Counted from the stretch's first letter, positions 45,233 to 56,583 are shown. The stretch: 64,000 bases of DNA from Xenopus tropicalis (GCF_000004195.4 NC_030683.2:47753358-47817357); one strand, 5' to 3'. Program-made: numbers and translations. Notes: a model not told the origin generated them from the sequence alone.

Positions 45233-45629
45233 AAAGCTAAATCACTAGTTGAAATTAAATAGTTTTTTTTTTGCCTGATCTGACATTTATAATATCCCTA
45301 TCCCCTACCCTAACATATGAATGGTAAGTTAACTCTTTCCCCCTGAAAAAGCTCATTGTGCTTTTATATATTTGTTGTTTTTTGCACTTACTATTTTGTT
45401 TTTTTACTTTTGTCATTGTTTTGTTCATTTCTAGTTACAGTGGGGCCAATGTTGTGTATTGGTGCCAGTGTTATAGTGCCAGGGCCTGAATATCTGCCAT
45501 TCGTACGCACTGCATCTCATGGCATGTAATATGCTGGTTTTGTAAATACAGACTGCATCTCACTGTATATTATGTGCCTGGTATGTCAGTACCCACTGCC
45601 TCTCTCTCTAGAAAACTAACTTAAACACA
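45233..45629. other. no gene recognised
   Basis: T-rich sequence between the 13-bp array and the MITE at 45630. No feature seen. Confidence 0.4.
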
Positions 45630-46098
45630 TATAAAGGGGAGGTTCATTTTTAAGTTAATGTTTAGTATGTTATAGAATGGCCTATTCCTAGCAACTTTGC
45701 AATTGGTCTTCCTAATTAATTTTTTTTATAGTTCTTGAGAAATTTGCCTTTCTCTTCTGCCTCTTTCCAGCTTTTTAAATGGGGGTCACTGACCCCGGCA
45801 GCCAAAAAGTATTGCTCTGTGAGGCTACAAATTTATTATTATTGTAATTTTTTATTACTTATTTTTCCATGCAGGCTCCTTAACTATTTATATTCCCATC
45901 TCTTGTTTAAACCACTACCTGGTTGGTAGTATAAATAAGACCCTAGCAACCAGATAGCTGCTGAAATACCAAATGGAGAGCTAAATAAAAAGCTAAATAA
46001 CTGAAAAACCATTAAAAATAAAAGAGGACCAATTGCAAATTGTCTCAGAATATCAATGTCTACATTATATTAAAAGTTAATTTAAAGGTGACCTAACC
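45630..46098. mobile_element. T2-related MITE (TAGTATGTTATAGAATGG type)
   Basis: TAAAGGGGAGGTTCATTTTT starts it. TTTAGTATGTTATAGAATGG, CAATTGGTCTTC, GGGGTCACTGACCCC and TAGCAACCAGAT follow in the order expected of an abundant Xenopus MITE, ending in AAAGGTGACCTAACCC. A second copy lies at 53621-53975. Confidence 0.75.
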
Positions 46099-46139
46099 CA
46101 CACTTTTGCAAAGAATCCCTGGGAGTCAGTGGGAACGGC

Positions 46140-47040
46140 AAGAGATAGTTGGGAGGTTAATTTTTTACACCAGCAGCAAATCCACTAAGTCTCACATTAG
46201 CTGTAGATCAGACACTGTGTGGCCCATCTTTAGCCTCCCCAAACAAAAAAGTCACCCTCCGCCTATGCACGTGGCACAGGCAAAAATTAAGAAAAAATTA
46301 CATTGGAGGTCCTTTCCTTAATCTTAGAGCCTAGATCCCTGGACTCACTCTTCAAGGTACTCCACAACATTATTTTGTCATTAGTACCAATATGTAACAA
46401 GACAGTTGGGTCATGCCCAGCCCCTCCCAATAATTTGTCAACATGATTAACCACATGCCCTGGCACCAGGAAGACAGCAAACTGTTTGGTTGTATCGATT
46501 TGAGATGACAGATTACCCTGTCCACTTTCCTAATAATTTAATCTCCTATAACCACAATCTGTTTAGTCCTAGCTCTGCTCTTCTCCCCACCAATACTAGA
46601 GAAACTGGTCTCCTGGCTGTTAGAGGGATCAGCCCCATCTAGAACCGCCAGTCCAGAGTTCACACTCCCATCTTCTTCACACAATCTGACAAATCTGTTG
46701 GGATGCACAATCCCTGGAGCAGCCTTCCTTTTCCTTTTCCCCACGCTAGATTTTCTGTCACCCAGCTTTCTGCCTCATCATCCTTCTGCTGTTCTCCTCC
46801 CTCGAAACTATCTGACCCCGCTAGCTCCTGCTCAGTGAGCAAGAGACTCTCTCAAGATTGTCAATTGAGCAGAGCGTTGCTTGTTCCTCTAGGGCTTTAA
46901 CACGAGCCTCTAAATTGGCAATTCGCTCACATACACGACAGAGGTAAGCACTTTGGAACTACTGTTCCAAATCTGCATACATTTGGCAGACTGCTGCATA
47001 CCTTCAATCTTGCTGCCACTCATTCTCCCAGTTACAGAAA
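46140..47040 (-). pseudogene. CR1-type ORF1 with esterase-like domain
   Basis: Read on the - strand from an ATG at about 47027 (MSGSKIEGMQQSA), with several frameshifts. First comes a segment like VSELPI and a heptad-like stretch matching the usual ALEEQ coiled coil, then an acidic EQELAGSDSFEG part. A basic GKRKRKAAPGIV segment follows, then KQIVVIGD (the GDS-type serine motif, here followed by a stop), a CQG.....VDKLLGGAGHDP segment and LLHIGTNDK. GDS and GTND blocks are hallmarks of the SGNH-hydrolase domain carried by ORF1 of many CR1 elements. Frame breaks and the stop after GD make it inactive. Its 5' side abuts the 40-bp tandem array. Confidence 0.7.
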
Positions 47041-47110
47041 AACAGTTAAAAAAAACTAGGTTAAAAAAGACTTGGAACAAATAAACTTTGTATCTTGTTT
47101 TAAACTCCTT
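47041..47110 (-). other. spacer between tandem array and ORF1
   Basis: About 70 bp, A/T-rich on the + strand (AAAAACAGTTAAAAAAAACT), joining the ORF1 relic start to the first 40-bp unit. Confidence 0.5.
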
Positions 47111-48775
47111 TAGTTTGTAACTCCTGTGGTTTACAACTTCACTTTCAGCGCACCCACTAACTCCTGTGGTTTATAACTCCGCTTACAGAGCACCCACTAA
47201 CTCCTTTGGTTTATAACTCCGCTTACAGAGCACTCACTAACTCCTGTGGTTTATAACTCCGCTTACAGAGCACCCACTAACTCCTTTGGTTTATAACTCC
47301 GCTTACAGAGCACCCACTAACTCCTTTGGTTTATAACTCCGCTTACAGAGCACCCACTAACTCCTTTGGTTTATAACTCCGCTTACAGAGCACCCACTAA
47401 CTCCTGTGGTTTATAACTCCGCTTACAGAGCACCCACTAACTCCTGTGGTTTATAACTCCGTTTACAGAGCACCCACTAACTCCTGTGGTTTATAACTCC
47501 ATTTACAGAGCACCCACTAACTCCTGTGGTTTATAACTCTGTTTACCGAGCACCCACTAACTCCTGTGGTTTATAACTCCATTTACAGAGCACCCACTAA
47601 TTCCTGTGGTTTATAACTCCGTTTACAGAGCACCCACTAAAGGGTTGATTCACTAAAGTGCGATAACGCATATCACATGCTTTTTTGCGTTAAAATTGAT
47701 GCGGAAAAAAATGCACGATTTGCTAAAGTATTATCGCATGCGTTAAGTCACATACCGCGTGCGTTAAATAGCGTGCAACCGCATGCGTTAATTTTATCGC
47801 ATTGCGTTAATTCTCGCACAGAAATAATACTAACGCATGATTCACAAACACTTAGATGCGCTAATTATCGCATTAGTCTGTGCGAAAATTAACACCTACT
47901 TGGGGCAGGTGGTAATTATAGAAAAGTACAGTTAATGAGCTTTTGACAACACAATATGGACTTTGCAGTGTGATTTATTCAAGTATGTGTTTGCCCCAGA
48001 GTGATGCAGCCGCCAGTTTGCAGGGAAATGGTCATTTTCAAAAAAAGTAGTTTTACGAACGTAATGGTGTGTATGCCTAATATGGTGTGCGCGCGATAAG
48101 TAGCGCACGTGCCTTAATTAGTGTGCGCGGCAAGTAGCACAATGCGTTAGTGTGCGTTGCGCTGAATACCGCATGAAAATAGTCTTCATGAATAAACGCA
48201 AACAGCATCGCGTCTAAATTAACGCAAATATACTTTTAGTGAATTGTGTGTTAAGATGCGAAAAATTAGACGCGATAACATTTTTAACGCATGCTATAAA
48301 TAGCGCTCGTTTTATCCCACTTTAGTGAATCAACCCTTAAATCCTGTGGTTTATAACTCCACTTACAGAGCACCCACTAACTCCTGTGGTTTATAACTCC
48401 CCTTACAGAGCACCCACTAACTCCTGTGGATTATAACTCCCCTTACAGAGCACCCACTAACTCCTGTGGTTTATAACTCCACTTACAGAGCACCCACTAA
48501 CTCCTGTGGTTTATAACTCCGCTTACAGAGCACCCACTAACTCCTGTGTTTATAACTCCACTTACAGAGCACCCACTAACTCCTGTGGTTTATAACTCCG
48601 CTTACAGAGCACCCACTAACTCCTGTGGTTTATAACTCCGCTTACAGAGCACCCACTAACTCCTGTGTTTATAACTCCGCTTACAGAGCACCCACTAACT
48701 CCTGTGTTTATAATTCCCCTTACAGAGCACTCACTAACTCCTTTGGTTTATAACTCAACTTACAGAGCACCCACT
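47111..48775 (-). repeat. 40-bp tandem array, possible LINE 5' UTR
   Basis: The unit is exactly 40 bp on the + strand: CTCCTGTGGTTTATAACTCC followed by GCTTACAGAGCACCCACTAA. About 13 copies lie before and 11 after an inserted MITE (47641-48337). Variants at GTGG/TTGG and CGCTT/CGTTT/CCATT divide the copies into groups. The array lies immediately 5' of the - strand ORF1 relic, so it may be the repeated 5' UTR of that LINE. There are no CRISPR-like unique spacers. Confidence 0.9.
47641..48337. mobile_element. Harbinger-like MITE inside the 40-bp array
   Basis: Terminal inverted repeats AGGGTTGATTCACTAAAG and CTTTAGTGAATCAACCCT, with TAA on each side (47638-47640 and 48338-48340). It has split one 40-bp unit at its CCCACTAA end. 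The interior conserves TTGGGGCAGGTGGTA and GTAGTTTTACGAACGTAAT, shared with 53996-54650. Confidence 0.92.
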
Positions 48776-48825
48776 TAAAGAGCAGCTGATAACCAGAACA
48801 AGCTCTACTGGTGATGACAGTGGTT

Positions 48826-48834
48826 CTATTTATA
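48826..48834 (-). promoter_or_regulatory. TATA-box-like motif upstream of array
   Basis: On the - strand this reads TATAAATAG within CAGTATAAATAGAACC, about 50 bp upstream of the first 40-bp unit in that orientation. It could serve the ORF1-bearing element. Such motifs are frequent by chance in AT-rich DNA. Confidence 0.3.
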
Positions 48835-49029
48835 CTGTCTGTTCAGGTGCAACTAATCAAACCCCACCCAACTCAAACTGAGGGAAATGTAACTTCTGGC
48901 AAACTTGCTGTAAGCCTTATAGATTACCAAACTTTGTAATTTAAAAACAGCAAAAACTTTGAAAAAGTAAACCACAACAGTTAAACAGTTACTTGTAATA
49001 AAGTCAATAAAATATACTTATATACATAT

Positions 49030-49240
49030 AGATTGTAAGCTCTACAGGGCAGGGACCTCCATCCTCTTGTGTCTTTGACTCTTAACTTATTGCAACTGTA
49101 TCTTGTATTTATTTGTGCTTATTGTAATACTTTGTATTTATCTATTTTAATACCCCTGTTTATATTAATGTATTCTACTGTACAGCGCTGTGTACATAAG
49201 TAGCGCTTTATAAATAAAGTTATACATACATACATACTTT
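49030..49240 (+). mobile_element. SINE/LINE-like 3' tail with (ATAC)n end
   Basis: GATTGTAAGCTCTACAGGGC, CTGTACAGCGCTGTGTAC and GTAGCGCTTTATAAATAAAG, then ATACATACATAC. The same tail type occurs at 44048-44195. Confidence 0.75.
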
Positions 49241-49992
49241 TTTTGTTGATATGACCTTTTACAGCATTAGCTAGCTGCATTCTGTTACCCACCCTGTAAG
49301 TAGGATTAACCTTGATATTTATTCTAACTTAGTTGTTTATATTAATAAAACTAAAACTGCTTGCTTTGTTAGTTCATTCTCAGAAACATATTTTTAGATT
49401 AATAGCCACTGATTTGCACACAGTTTTATATCATTATGACATAATGCTATTTAACCTAAAATACCTGCTAGCTTCTTAATGTATCATAAACACCTAATGT
49501 ATCTGAGAAGCAGATTAAACATCTCAGTAGGTAAGTACAACTTAGAATGCTTTGTTTTCTTTTTTTCAAATTTCTGCAATAAACAGCTTTAGATTTAACC
49601 ATAAGATGGCAGTAGCACTAAAGCGACTGAAATGCTATATTCAACATGTTGAAATTCTTACAATATACAGTTACTATTAAGTTAATGAAATTATGAAATA
49701 TTTTTTGTGTTTCCAAAGGGATGCCATTAACAAACGTTATTGCAACCATTTGCTAAAGAATAGAAATAAAAGCCTAACAAACATTTGGCTATTATGTTCC
49801 TAAAGAACTACAGGATCTTACATTGTACCCTTATGTATGCAGAAGTATGCAATTATATTGGAAACTACATTTATGTATTCCCTATTGATTGCAACAACTG
49901 TCAGTACTGTCAAAGCAGCAAATCACAGACTTCTGCTGCACAAAAATGGATGCAATGTTAAGTAATTCAGCAGTGCTGTATAACTTATTTTA
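49241..49992. other. no gene recognised
   Basis: AT-rich sequence. No exon, RNA gene or repeat end was identified. Confidence 0.4.
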
Positions 49993-50290
49993 TTAAAGAG
50001 ATACTGACACTAGAAATTAAGCCTTTTTTACATTTATCATAACATTGTCTTGGAATGCTATTTATAAATTTGCCATAAAAGTCTGCCTGATGCTTTTACA
50101 TTACCTATCTGATTCCCATGTTCCTCTATTAGGGGGCTGCCATATTTGTGCAACAGGAGTCTTTTAGCATTAGAAGCTATAACTGACAGGCTGAGAAGGG
50201 ACAGTCAGGTTTTGGAAGTTCAAGTAACACTTACTCACAAAAGAAGCTTTATCAGTAAAAAACGATCAATTACCTATAGGTACCTTTTAA
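49993..50290. mobile_element. T2-like MITE, diverged
   Basis: TTAAAGAGATACTGACAC at the left; ATAGGTACCTTTTAA at the right. TTAA lies at both ends and the terminal repeats match partly. Confidence 0.5.
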
Positions 50291-50579
50291 TGTACATTCA
50301 TATTTTGAGTAGTTTTTTAGTGTCTGTGATGTCTGTAGCTGTACAGACATCACAGATTAGGTGTTTTTGTCTGAACACTTTGGCCAAATCTTGGTGCATT
50401 ACCTGTAACTTTGAAACTATATTGTGTTAACTTACCTTATATATTATCCTGTAAAAGTGTTACCCATATAAATATGTGTTTGTGGACAAGGAAAAATTAA
50501 AGTACAATTCAATTTTCATTACAAAAACACAGACTAAACAAAAGTTTTTGTGCTACAGAAAACCTCTGCAAGCAATATA

Positions 50580-50775
50580 ACAATACATATCACCCCCAGC
50601 CCCAGCTGCGTCCTCACCCCTGGCTACTACCTGTCTGTCTCAGCGTGGTCCTCGGCCCCCCCACTGAGGCAGACAGGTAATAGCCAGGGGTGAGGACGCA
50701 GCTGGGGCTGGGGCCAGGTAAATAACCTTGGGCGGCCGTATCCGGCCTGCCACCCGTAGTTTGAGGACCCCTGTA
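50580..50775. mobile_element. hAT-like end with long hairpin
   Basis: The right edge GTAGTTTGAGGACCCCTG is a hAT-type terminus. Inside are two arms of about 43 bp with one mismatch: CCCCAGCTGCGTCCTCACCC...CTACCTGTCTG (50594-50637) and its complement (50670-50712), separated by a C-rich loop of about 33 nt. Confidence 0.6.
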
Positions 50776-50783
50776 TTAGACAA

Positions 50784-51098
50784 TAGGGATGCACCAAATC
50801 CAGGATTTGGTTTGGGATTTAGCCAAGATTCTGCCTTTTTTAGCAGGATTCAGATTCGAGCGAATCCATGCCTCTTGCCTAAACGAATCTGAATCCTTTA
50901 AATCACGTGATATAAACGTCACATAAACACAGAAGTTGAACATTTTCACTGCGCACTTCACGAGCGCTTGTCTCTGACCCTTCCTTGTCTTTGCATATGC
51001 AAATTGATATACAGATTAGGTTCAGTGTTCGGCCAAATCTTTCGCAAAGGATTCAGGGTTTGGCCGGATCCTAAAATAGTGGATTTGGTGCATCCCTA
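50784..51098. mobile_element. hAT MITE, TAGGGATGCACCAAATCCA ends
   Basis: Perfect 19-bp terminal inverted repeats TAGGGATGCACCAAATCCA and TGGATTTGGTGCATCCCTA. The flanking octamers TTAGACAA and TTAAATAA agree at 6 of 8 positions, fitting a decayed hAT target duplication. An older relative lies at 14935-15491. Confidence 0.9.
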
Positions 51099-51106
51099 TT
51101 AAATAA

Positions 51107-51420
51107 TAAAGCTCTCTAAGCATCTGATGGTACCAAAGCTCATAGAAATAACACCAGCACAAATATTGCAAACTCTTTTGGCCAGGACCCTTCTCACTAT
51201 TTGTATTGGTTATTGGTTGCTTGGTATGTAAATCTGTCTGTTCAATTAAATGAGAAAGGAACACCAACTCTCTGAGCATCTGATGGTGCCAAAGCTCATA
51301 GAAATAACACCAGCATGGATATTGGAAACTCTTTTGGGCAGGGCTGCTTCACCTCTTGTGTTATTGTTATGTATAAACCCATTTATTGTACAGAACTACA
51401 AAATATGGTCTCATCACAAC
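51107..51420 (+). repeat. 156-bp tandem copies of SINE-like tail
   Basis: GCATCTGATGGTACCAAAGC near 51119 and GCATCTGATGGTGCCAAAGC near 51275 start two copies, each with CTCATAGAAATAACACCAGC and a CAAACTCTTTTGGCCAGG or GAAACTCTTTTGGGCAGG block. That block is the retroposon tail motif seen at 44048. Confidence 0.85.
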
Positions 51421-51536
51421 GATGGGCATGCAGGCCATTGAACAGATAGGTCCCAGTGAGCCATGCAGCCTTTGCCCCCATGGGATTTTAAACCAGCCTT
51501 TCAGGGGCCCCATAAATGGCAGATAAGCTACCCTAA

Positions 51537-51896
51537 GGGGCTGATTTACTAATCTACAAATCCAAATCCGGAATGGGAAAAAATCGGATTGGAAACGAAC
51601 ATTTTGCGATTTTTTTGTCGCCGTCGCGACTTTTTCATAAATTGTCGCTACTTTTTCATAGCTGTTACGACTTGCGCGAATTGTCGCGACTTTTTAATAT
51701 TGAGCGCTCGTAAACAACGGGCAAACAGCGACGAAAAAGTCGCGACAATTCGCGCAAGTCCTAACGGCTACGAAAAGGTCACAACAATTTATGAAAAAGT
51801 CGCGACGGCGATGAAAAAAATCGCAAAATACCGATCATTACGAAAAAAACGCATTCGGACATTTTCGATCTGTTCGTGGATTAGTAAATCGGCCCC
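51537..51896. mobile_element. Harbinger-like palindromic MITE, 360 bp
   Basis: GGGGCTGATTTACTAATC at the left and GATTAGTAAATCGGCCCC at the right, with TAA duplicated on both sides (51534-51536, 51897-51899). Almost the whole element is one palindrome built from GTCGCGACTTTTTCAT-type blocks and centred near 51715. The 176-codon + frame across it is a by-product. Confidence 0.88.
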
Positions 51897-51899
51897 TAA

Positions 51900-52992
51900 A
51901 TCTTCCTGTGTATGTCCACCTTTATCACTAAAGATTTGTGTTTCGCCTCATTTTTTATTTTCAAAATATTTTGACATGGTAAACAAACATGAGTTATTGT
52001 GGGGGAGGTACTCATTGTTTTTACATGATGCCAAAGCTGCTCCAGTGTTTCTGCACTTGAATTTCATTCAGACAAAAAAGAATACCTTTTCATTTCTTCA
52101 AGAACAGTCAGAAAAATAGCATTTACCAAATCTTTCTGCATCTTTTTAATCTCACCTTTATCGCTCTTGCACAAAAAGAAATCCAGTGACAAATTGCAGC
52201 CTCCCATTATGCTAAAGCGTAAAGCTATTCTTTATCTTATTTATATACAGGATTTATGTATTGTAGTGTTGTCTCAGCAACTCAGTATAGTTTAGATTTC
52301 TGGCATTCTTGGCATCTGAAAATTATGTTAAAAGCAAATATTCTCAATTTTTAATGGATTTTTAGGTATGATTATGTAGATGCTACTTGCCTAATACAAA
52401 TGAACCATCGACAACTACATAGTAAATTTGTAAAAGAGAAAAAGTCAGCTTCTTTATAGATACTTTGCTCCCAGTGAAGATGGCAGCAGTGATTTATGAT
52501 TTACATTTGCATTTTCTTTTATAGAAGAAAGTGTTTTAAAGATGTCTGAATTAGGAAAAGGAACTATAATTTTGAGTTAAGGCATGCAATCAGCTTCCAA
52601 GAACTTTCCAAGTCTAACTAAGTGCTAAATATATGTATAATATTACATAACAAATTCCAAACAGGTTTCCTTTTACTTCTCTTTAAAGAGACATATTCTG
52701 GTGTTGAATGTTGAAAACAATGATTTTTTACAGTGTTATCAATCTAAATATAAGAAGTGTGCATACTAATGTGGTACCTCAGTAAAGCTGTTCAAGCAAA
52801 AAAAAAAAAAAGCCAGATAAAATTACTGTATATATAATATCTCTTGAAAGAGTATAGTAAAGTTTTTACATTCAGTGCTACATTTTTATTTATATTTATG
52901 TATTTATCTACCCTACATTAAGTTTCTTGCTGAACTTTTCAGTCACTATGTATTTAGGCCTACGTATTTTATTTACATTATAACTATTTTAG
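51900..52992. other. no gene recognised
   Basis: AT-rich sequence with short ORFs only. No repeat ends or convincing exons were seen. Confidence 0.4.
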
Positions 52993-53330
52993 GCTGATGT
53001 CCCACAGGAAGGTTTCCCGTGGTTAATTCTCTGCTGGCAGCAAAGTGAATTGCTGGTGGAAAGGCATACGCGTTCCTCTTGCAGGCAACTTCACATGACT
53101 TTGCAAAACGAAGCAACGCAAATGCCTTTCCAGCGGCAATTCACTTTATTGCAGGTGGAAATGCATTTCAGGGAGATTAGTCGCCTCCAGTTAATATTGA
53201 CCACCGTAGGTGAACAATCTCCCTGAAATCCCTTTTCACCGGCAGTAAAGTGAACTGCCTGTGGAAAGGCATAGCGTTGCTTTGATTTCAGAGGAAACTG
53301 CCCGCGGCTTCAGCAAACAGTGAAAAAAGT
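52993..53330. mobile_element. decayed palindromic MITE
   Basis: Starts TAGGCTGATGTCCCACAGG. GGAAAGGCAT...GCAAATGCCTTTCC, GCAAAGTGAATTGC and GGGAGATT...AATCTCCC repeat in both orientations. The right terminus is not clear. It is similar in style to 13919-14133. Confidence 0.5.
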
Positions 53331-53620
53331 GGTGTGTATAACTTTCCACTGTCCATGAGCTTTACTGTAACTTTCATATTTGTACTTTGATGTAACAAAT
53401 TGGTTGTAAATATATGTATAAATATATGTATAATAATCATATGAGACATGGCAGGATAAACTTCACGTATAATATCTTTTCCTGCATGTTGCAGGCACCT
53501 TTTTTAAAATACACCCATGGTTGTTTTATCAGCTGTTAAGCCATGCTGGGCACTGAACTCCAGTTGTATTCTTAAAGCGATATTGTTTGATAGAACAACC
53601 CCCCTGCTTTACAAATCTAG

Positions 53621-53975
53621 CTAAAGGGGGATTTGTTTTTATACAAACATTTAGTATGTTTTAGAATGGCCTATTCAATTGGTCTTCCTTTTTTATAGAT
53701 TTTTTTACCTTCCTCTTCTGCTTCTTTATAGCTTTCAAATAGGCTGTTCTAACCCCAATAGTCAAAAATGAATCTTTCTACAGTCTCTTATTTACACACC
53801 TGCCTGGTTGCTAGGCTAAATTGGACCCTGGTAGCCAGATGCTGCTGCAGTTTCAAACCAGAGAACTCCTACACAAAAAGATAAATAATTAAAAGCCACA
53901 AAAAAAAAAAACACTAATTGCATATTCACCCAGAATATCACTGTCACATCACTATCACATCAAACTAAAAAAAAT
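53621..53975. mobile_element. T2-related MITE, second copy
   Basis: TTTAGTATGTTTTAGAATGG, CAATTGGTCTTCC, GCCTGGTTGCTAGG and GCATATTCACCCAGAATATC follow the same order as in 45630-46098. Both ends are decayed. Confidence 0.65.
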
Positions 53976-53995
53976 ATTATTACCCTGGAAACAAT

Positions 53996-54650
53996 GGGGT
54001 TGATTCACTAAAGGTCGATAAGCGTTATCTCATGGTTTTTTGCATTAAAATTGACGCGATAAATAATGACTGATTCGTCAAAGTAATTCTGCATGCGTTA
54101 AATCGCGCGCTACTGCAATGCGTTAATTTTAACGCATGCGTTAATTCGCGTGTAGAACTAATACTAATGCATGGTTCACAAACACATATGAAGCGTTAAA
54201 CGTGCTAAATATCGCATTAGTCTGTGCGAAGATTAACACCTACTTGGGGCAGGTGGTACTTAAAGAAAATTGTGGTTCGTGAGCTTTTGGCAACACAACA
54301 TGGACTTTGCAGTGGTATTTTTTCAGATATGTGTTGGCCCTAGAGTGATGCAGCCTCCAGTTTTCAGGGAAATGGTCATTTTCAGAAAAGTAGTTTTACG
54401 AACGTAATAGTTACGTGCGTTAAATCGTGCGTCAAATCGTGCGCTAATATAGCAAGCGGCGAAATATATCGTGCACAGCGAGAATTAACGCACATTGCGA
54501 CTTAAATAATGCAAACAACATCACGTCTAAATTAACGCAACTATCCTTTTAGTGAATTGTGCGTTAAGTCACAAAAAATAAGAAGCGATAAAGTTTTTAA
54601 AGCATGCTATAGATAGCGCTTGTTCTAACAACCTTTAGTGAATCAACCCC
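53996..54650. mobile_element. Harbinger-like MITE, second copy
   Basis: Terminal inverted repeats GGGGTTGATTCACTAAAGG and CCTTTAGTGAATCAACCCC, flanked by AAT on both sides (53993-53995, 54651-54653). It shares TTGGGGCAGGTGGTA and GTAGTTTTACGAACGTAAT with 47641-48337. Confidence 0.9.
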
Positions 54651-54879
54651 AATGTGTATTAAAGAAGACATACTGTATAGCATTTCATTAATATGTCGGG
54701 CTGACAGGACATTCGGCTGCTGCATTTTTATAAATATGTGTGTGTATATCTGGATTATTGATGCTGTGGGATTCATGCTGGGGGATACACTTACTTACAA
54801 ATCTATTATTCCTAAACCTGGGCTACTTTTAAGATAACAGACACACTGAACTTTAAGTTCCATGCAGGATGCTGCCACT

Positions 54880-55735
54880 TTGCAGAGTGTTTTGACTAAA
54901 TTTGAAAACTGGGCAGCAAACTGGAAAATAAGGTTCAGTATTAATAAGTGCAGGGTTATACATTTTCGTAGAAATAATATAAATTATATAATGGTTGTGT
55001 GGTAGTGGGTTGGGAGTGTCGTTAACGGAGAATGATCTTAGGGTATTTTGTGGATAAAAAGCTGTGTAACTGCACAAAGAAAAAAAAACTGGCATTAACT
55101 CGAAGGATGAAAACTAGTGATGATTGATTCTGTCCCGTTTCGCTTTGCCATAAAATTTGCGAAACGGCGAAAAATCTGTGAAACGCATTTGTTACTCGCC
55201 TTTTTTGTCACCTGCGTTTTATTTTTGTTGCCCACACACATTTTTGATGCAACAAATTGTTCAGCAAATTTTCGCAGAAGTTTAGCGAAACAATTCGCCA
55301 ATGGCGAAATGCGGAAATTCGCTTCAAATGCATGCCTACGTTTGAGGGGGGACATGATTAATCTAACATTAGAGGGAATTATAGACAAATAGTGGGGGAT
55401 CTTGTTTCCCATAGAAAAGATCAGCAAATCAGAGTTTGCCCCTTAAGGCTTGAGGAATTAAACTTCAGTTTAAAGCAGCAAAAATGGTTTCTCTGTGAGG
55501 GCAGTGCAAGTGGAATGCCCCTCTGGGTGATTCTATTAATGCCTTTAAGAGGGGCTTGGATAATTCTTCGAACAAGCATAGTTCCAAGGCTTTTGTGATT
55601 TTCAGATTAGTTTAGTAGGTATTTGTATATATACTGTATATATGTCTGTATAAGTATGTGTATATATGTGCACTGGGGTTAATTTGGAGAGGTTAAACTT
55701 GATGATCGTTTTACTACATAACCAAAATAACTATG
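54880..55735 (+). pseudogene. decayed CR1 copy, interrupted
   Basis: The 5' part (to about 55112) has an FSINKCRVIHF-like piece and GGCATTAACTCGAAGGATGA. The 3' part (from about 55340) has LRGDMINLT, DQQIRVCPLRLEE and the degraded tail TTAAACTTGATGATC. A hAT-like fragment lies between. Many stops and a deletion at the junction. Confidence 0.7.
55114..55338. mobile_element. hAT-like MITE fragment in CR1
   Basis: TAGTGATGATTGATTCTGTC at the left, then GTTTCGCTTTGCC and repeated GCGAAACGGCGAAAA and ATTTTCGCAG blocks, resembling a large Xenopus hAT MITE family. No right terminus or target duplication was found, so the right side is probably deleted. Confidence 0.55.
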
Positions 55736-56293
55736 TATTAAATATGGGTAACTCTAGTTTTGTCCTTACACAGTTTGCATTGTACATGAGATATGCTAAA
55801 AACACAAATGGGGGTGAACACCAACTGCAATATCATCAATGTTGGGTTATAGCCCTGAATATATTCCCCTCTATATCTATGGGCAGGTTTCAAAATCCTT
55901 TCAGATAATTACTGCATTATCCATGGGGTCTGCAGAGGCTCACAGACTGATCTGATCCAGTGAGCCAAATAGTGCTCTAGAACTAGCATCAGGGATTCTT
56001 TTAAATTACACCTTGTGAGTTTTGGTGGTTAGCTGCTGGCAAAACAATATACCAAGAACATAAAATGAAAAATATGTTTTTATTCCCCCATAAAACAATA
56101 AAAACAAGTTAAAAAAGCAATTTGCCATGCAGCAATTTCGGTGGATACTTCTTTTGTTATACATTTTCCATTGTAAACTAACAAGCTACAGGCAAAGGTG
56201 CAGTCTCTGTGAAAAACCAGTAAAGGTGGGGCTTTATAATTTGTATTCACCTCACTAAGGAAATTTGGTAGCACTAGATATGCAGCTATAATG
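55736..56293. other. no gene recognised
   Basis: AT-rich sequence with no repeat ends or exon candidates that I could support. Confidence 0.4.
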
Positions 56294-56295
56294 TA

Positions 56296-56583
56296 CAGGT
56301 ATGGAATGCTTTATCCGGAAACCCATTATCCAGAAAGTTCTGAATTACGGAAAGCCCATCTCCCTTTTTCCTCCTTTTTCTCTGTAATAATAAAACAGTA
56401 CCTTGTACTTGATCCCAACTAAGATATAATTAATCCTTATTGGAGACAATACAAGCCTATTGGGGTTATTCAATATTTATATGATTTTTAGCAGACTTAA
56501 GTATGGAGATCCAAATTACAGAAAGTTCTCTTATTTGGAATACCCCAGGTCCCAAGCATTCTGGATAACAGGTCCCATACCTG
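56296..56583. mobile_element. TA-flanked MITE, full copy
   Basis: CAGGTATGGAATGC at the left and GGATAACAGGTCCCATACCTG at the right, with TA on both sides. The interior shares CTTGATCCCAACTAAGATA and the AGCAGACTTAAGTATGGAGA block with other copies. Confidence 0.88.

Noticed and set aside
44658..45262. Three overlapping + frames of 98-151 codons
   Set aside because: Products of the 13-bp repeat, identical peptide in every frame.
47111..48775. CRISPR-like regular repeats
   Set aside because: The 40-bp units are directly contiguous with no unique spacers, in a vertebrate genome; a tandem satellite, not CRISPR.
51589..52119. 176-codon + frame
   Set aside because: Its first part is the palindromic Harbinger-like MITE, rich in CG-containing codons by composition. 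No family resemblance.
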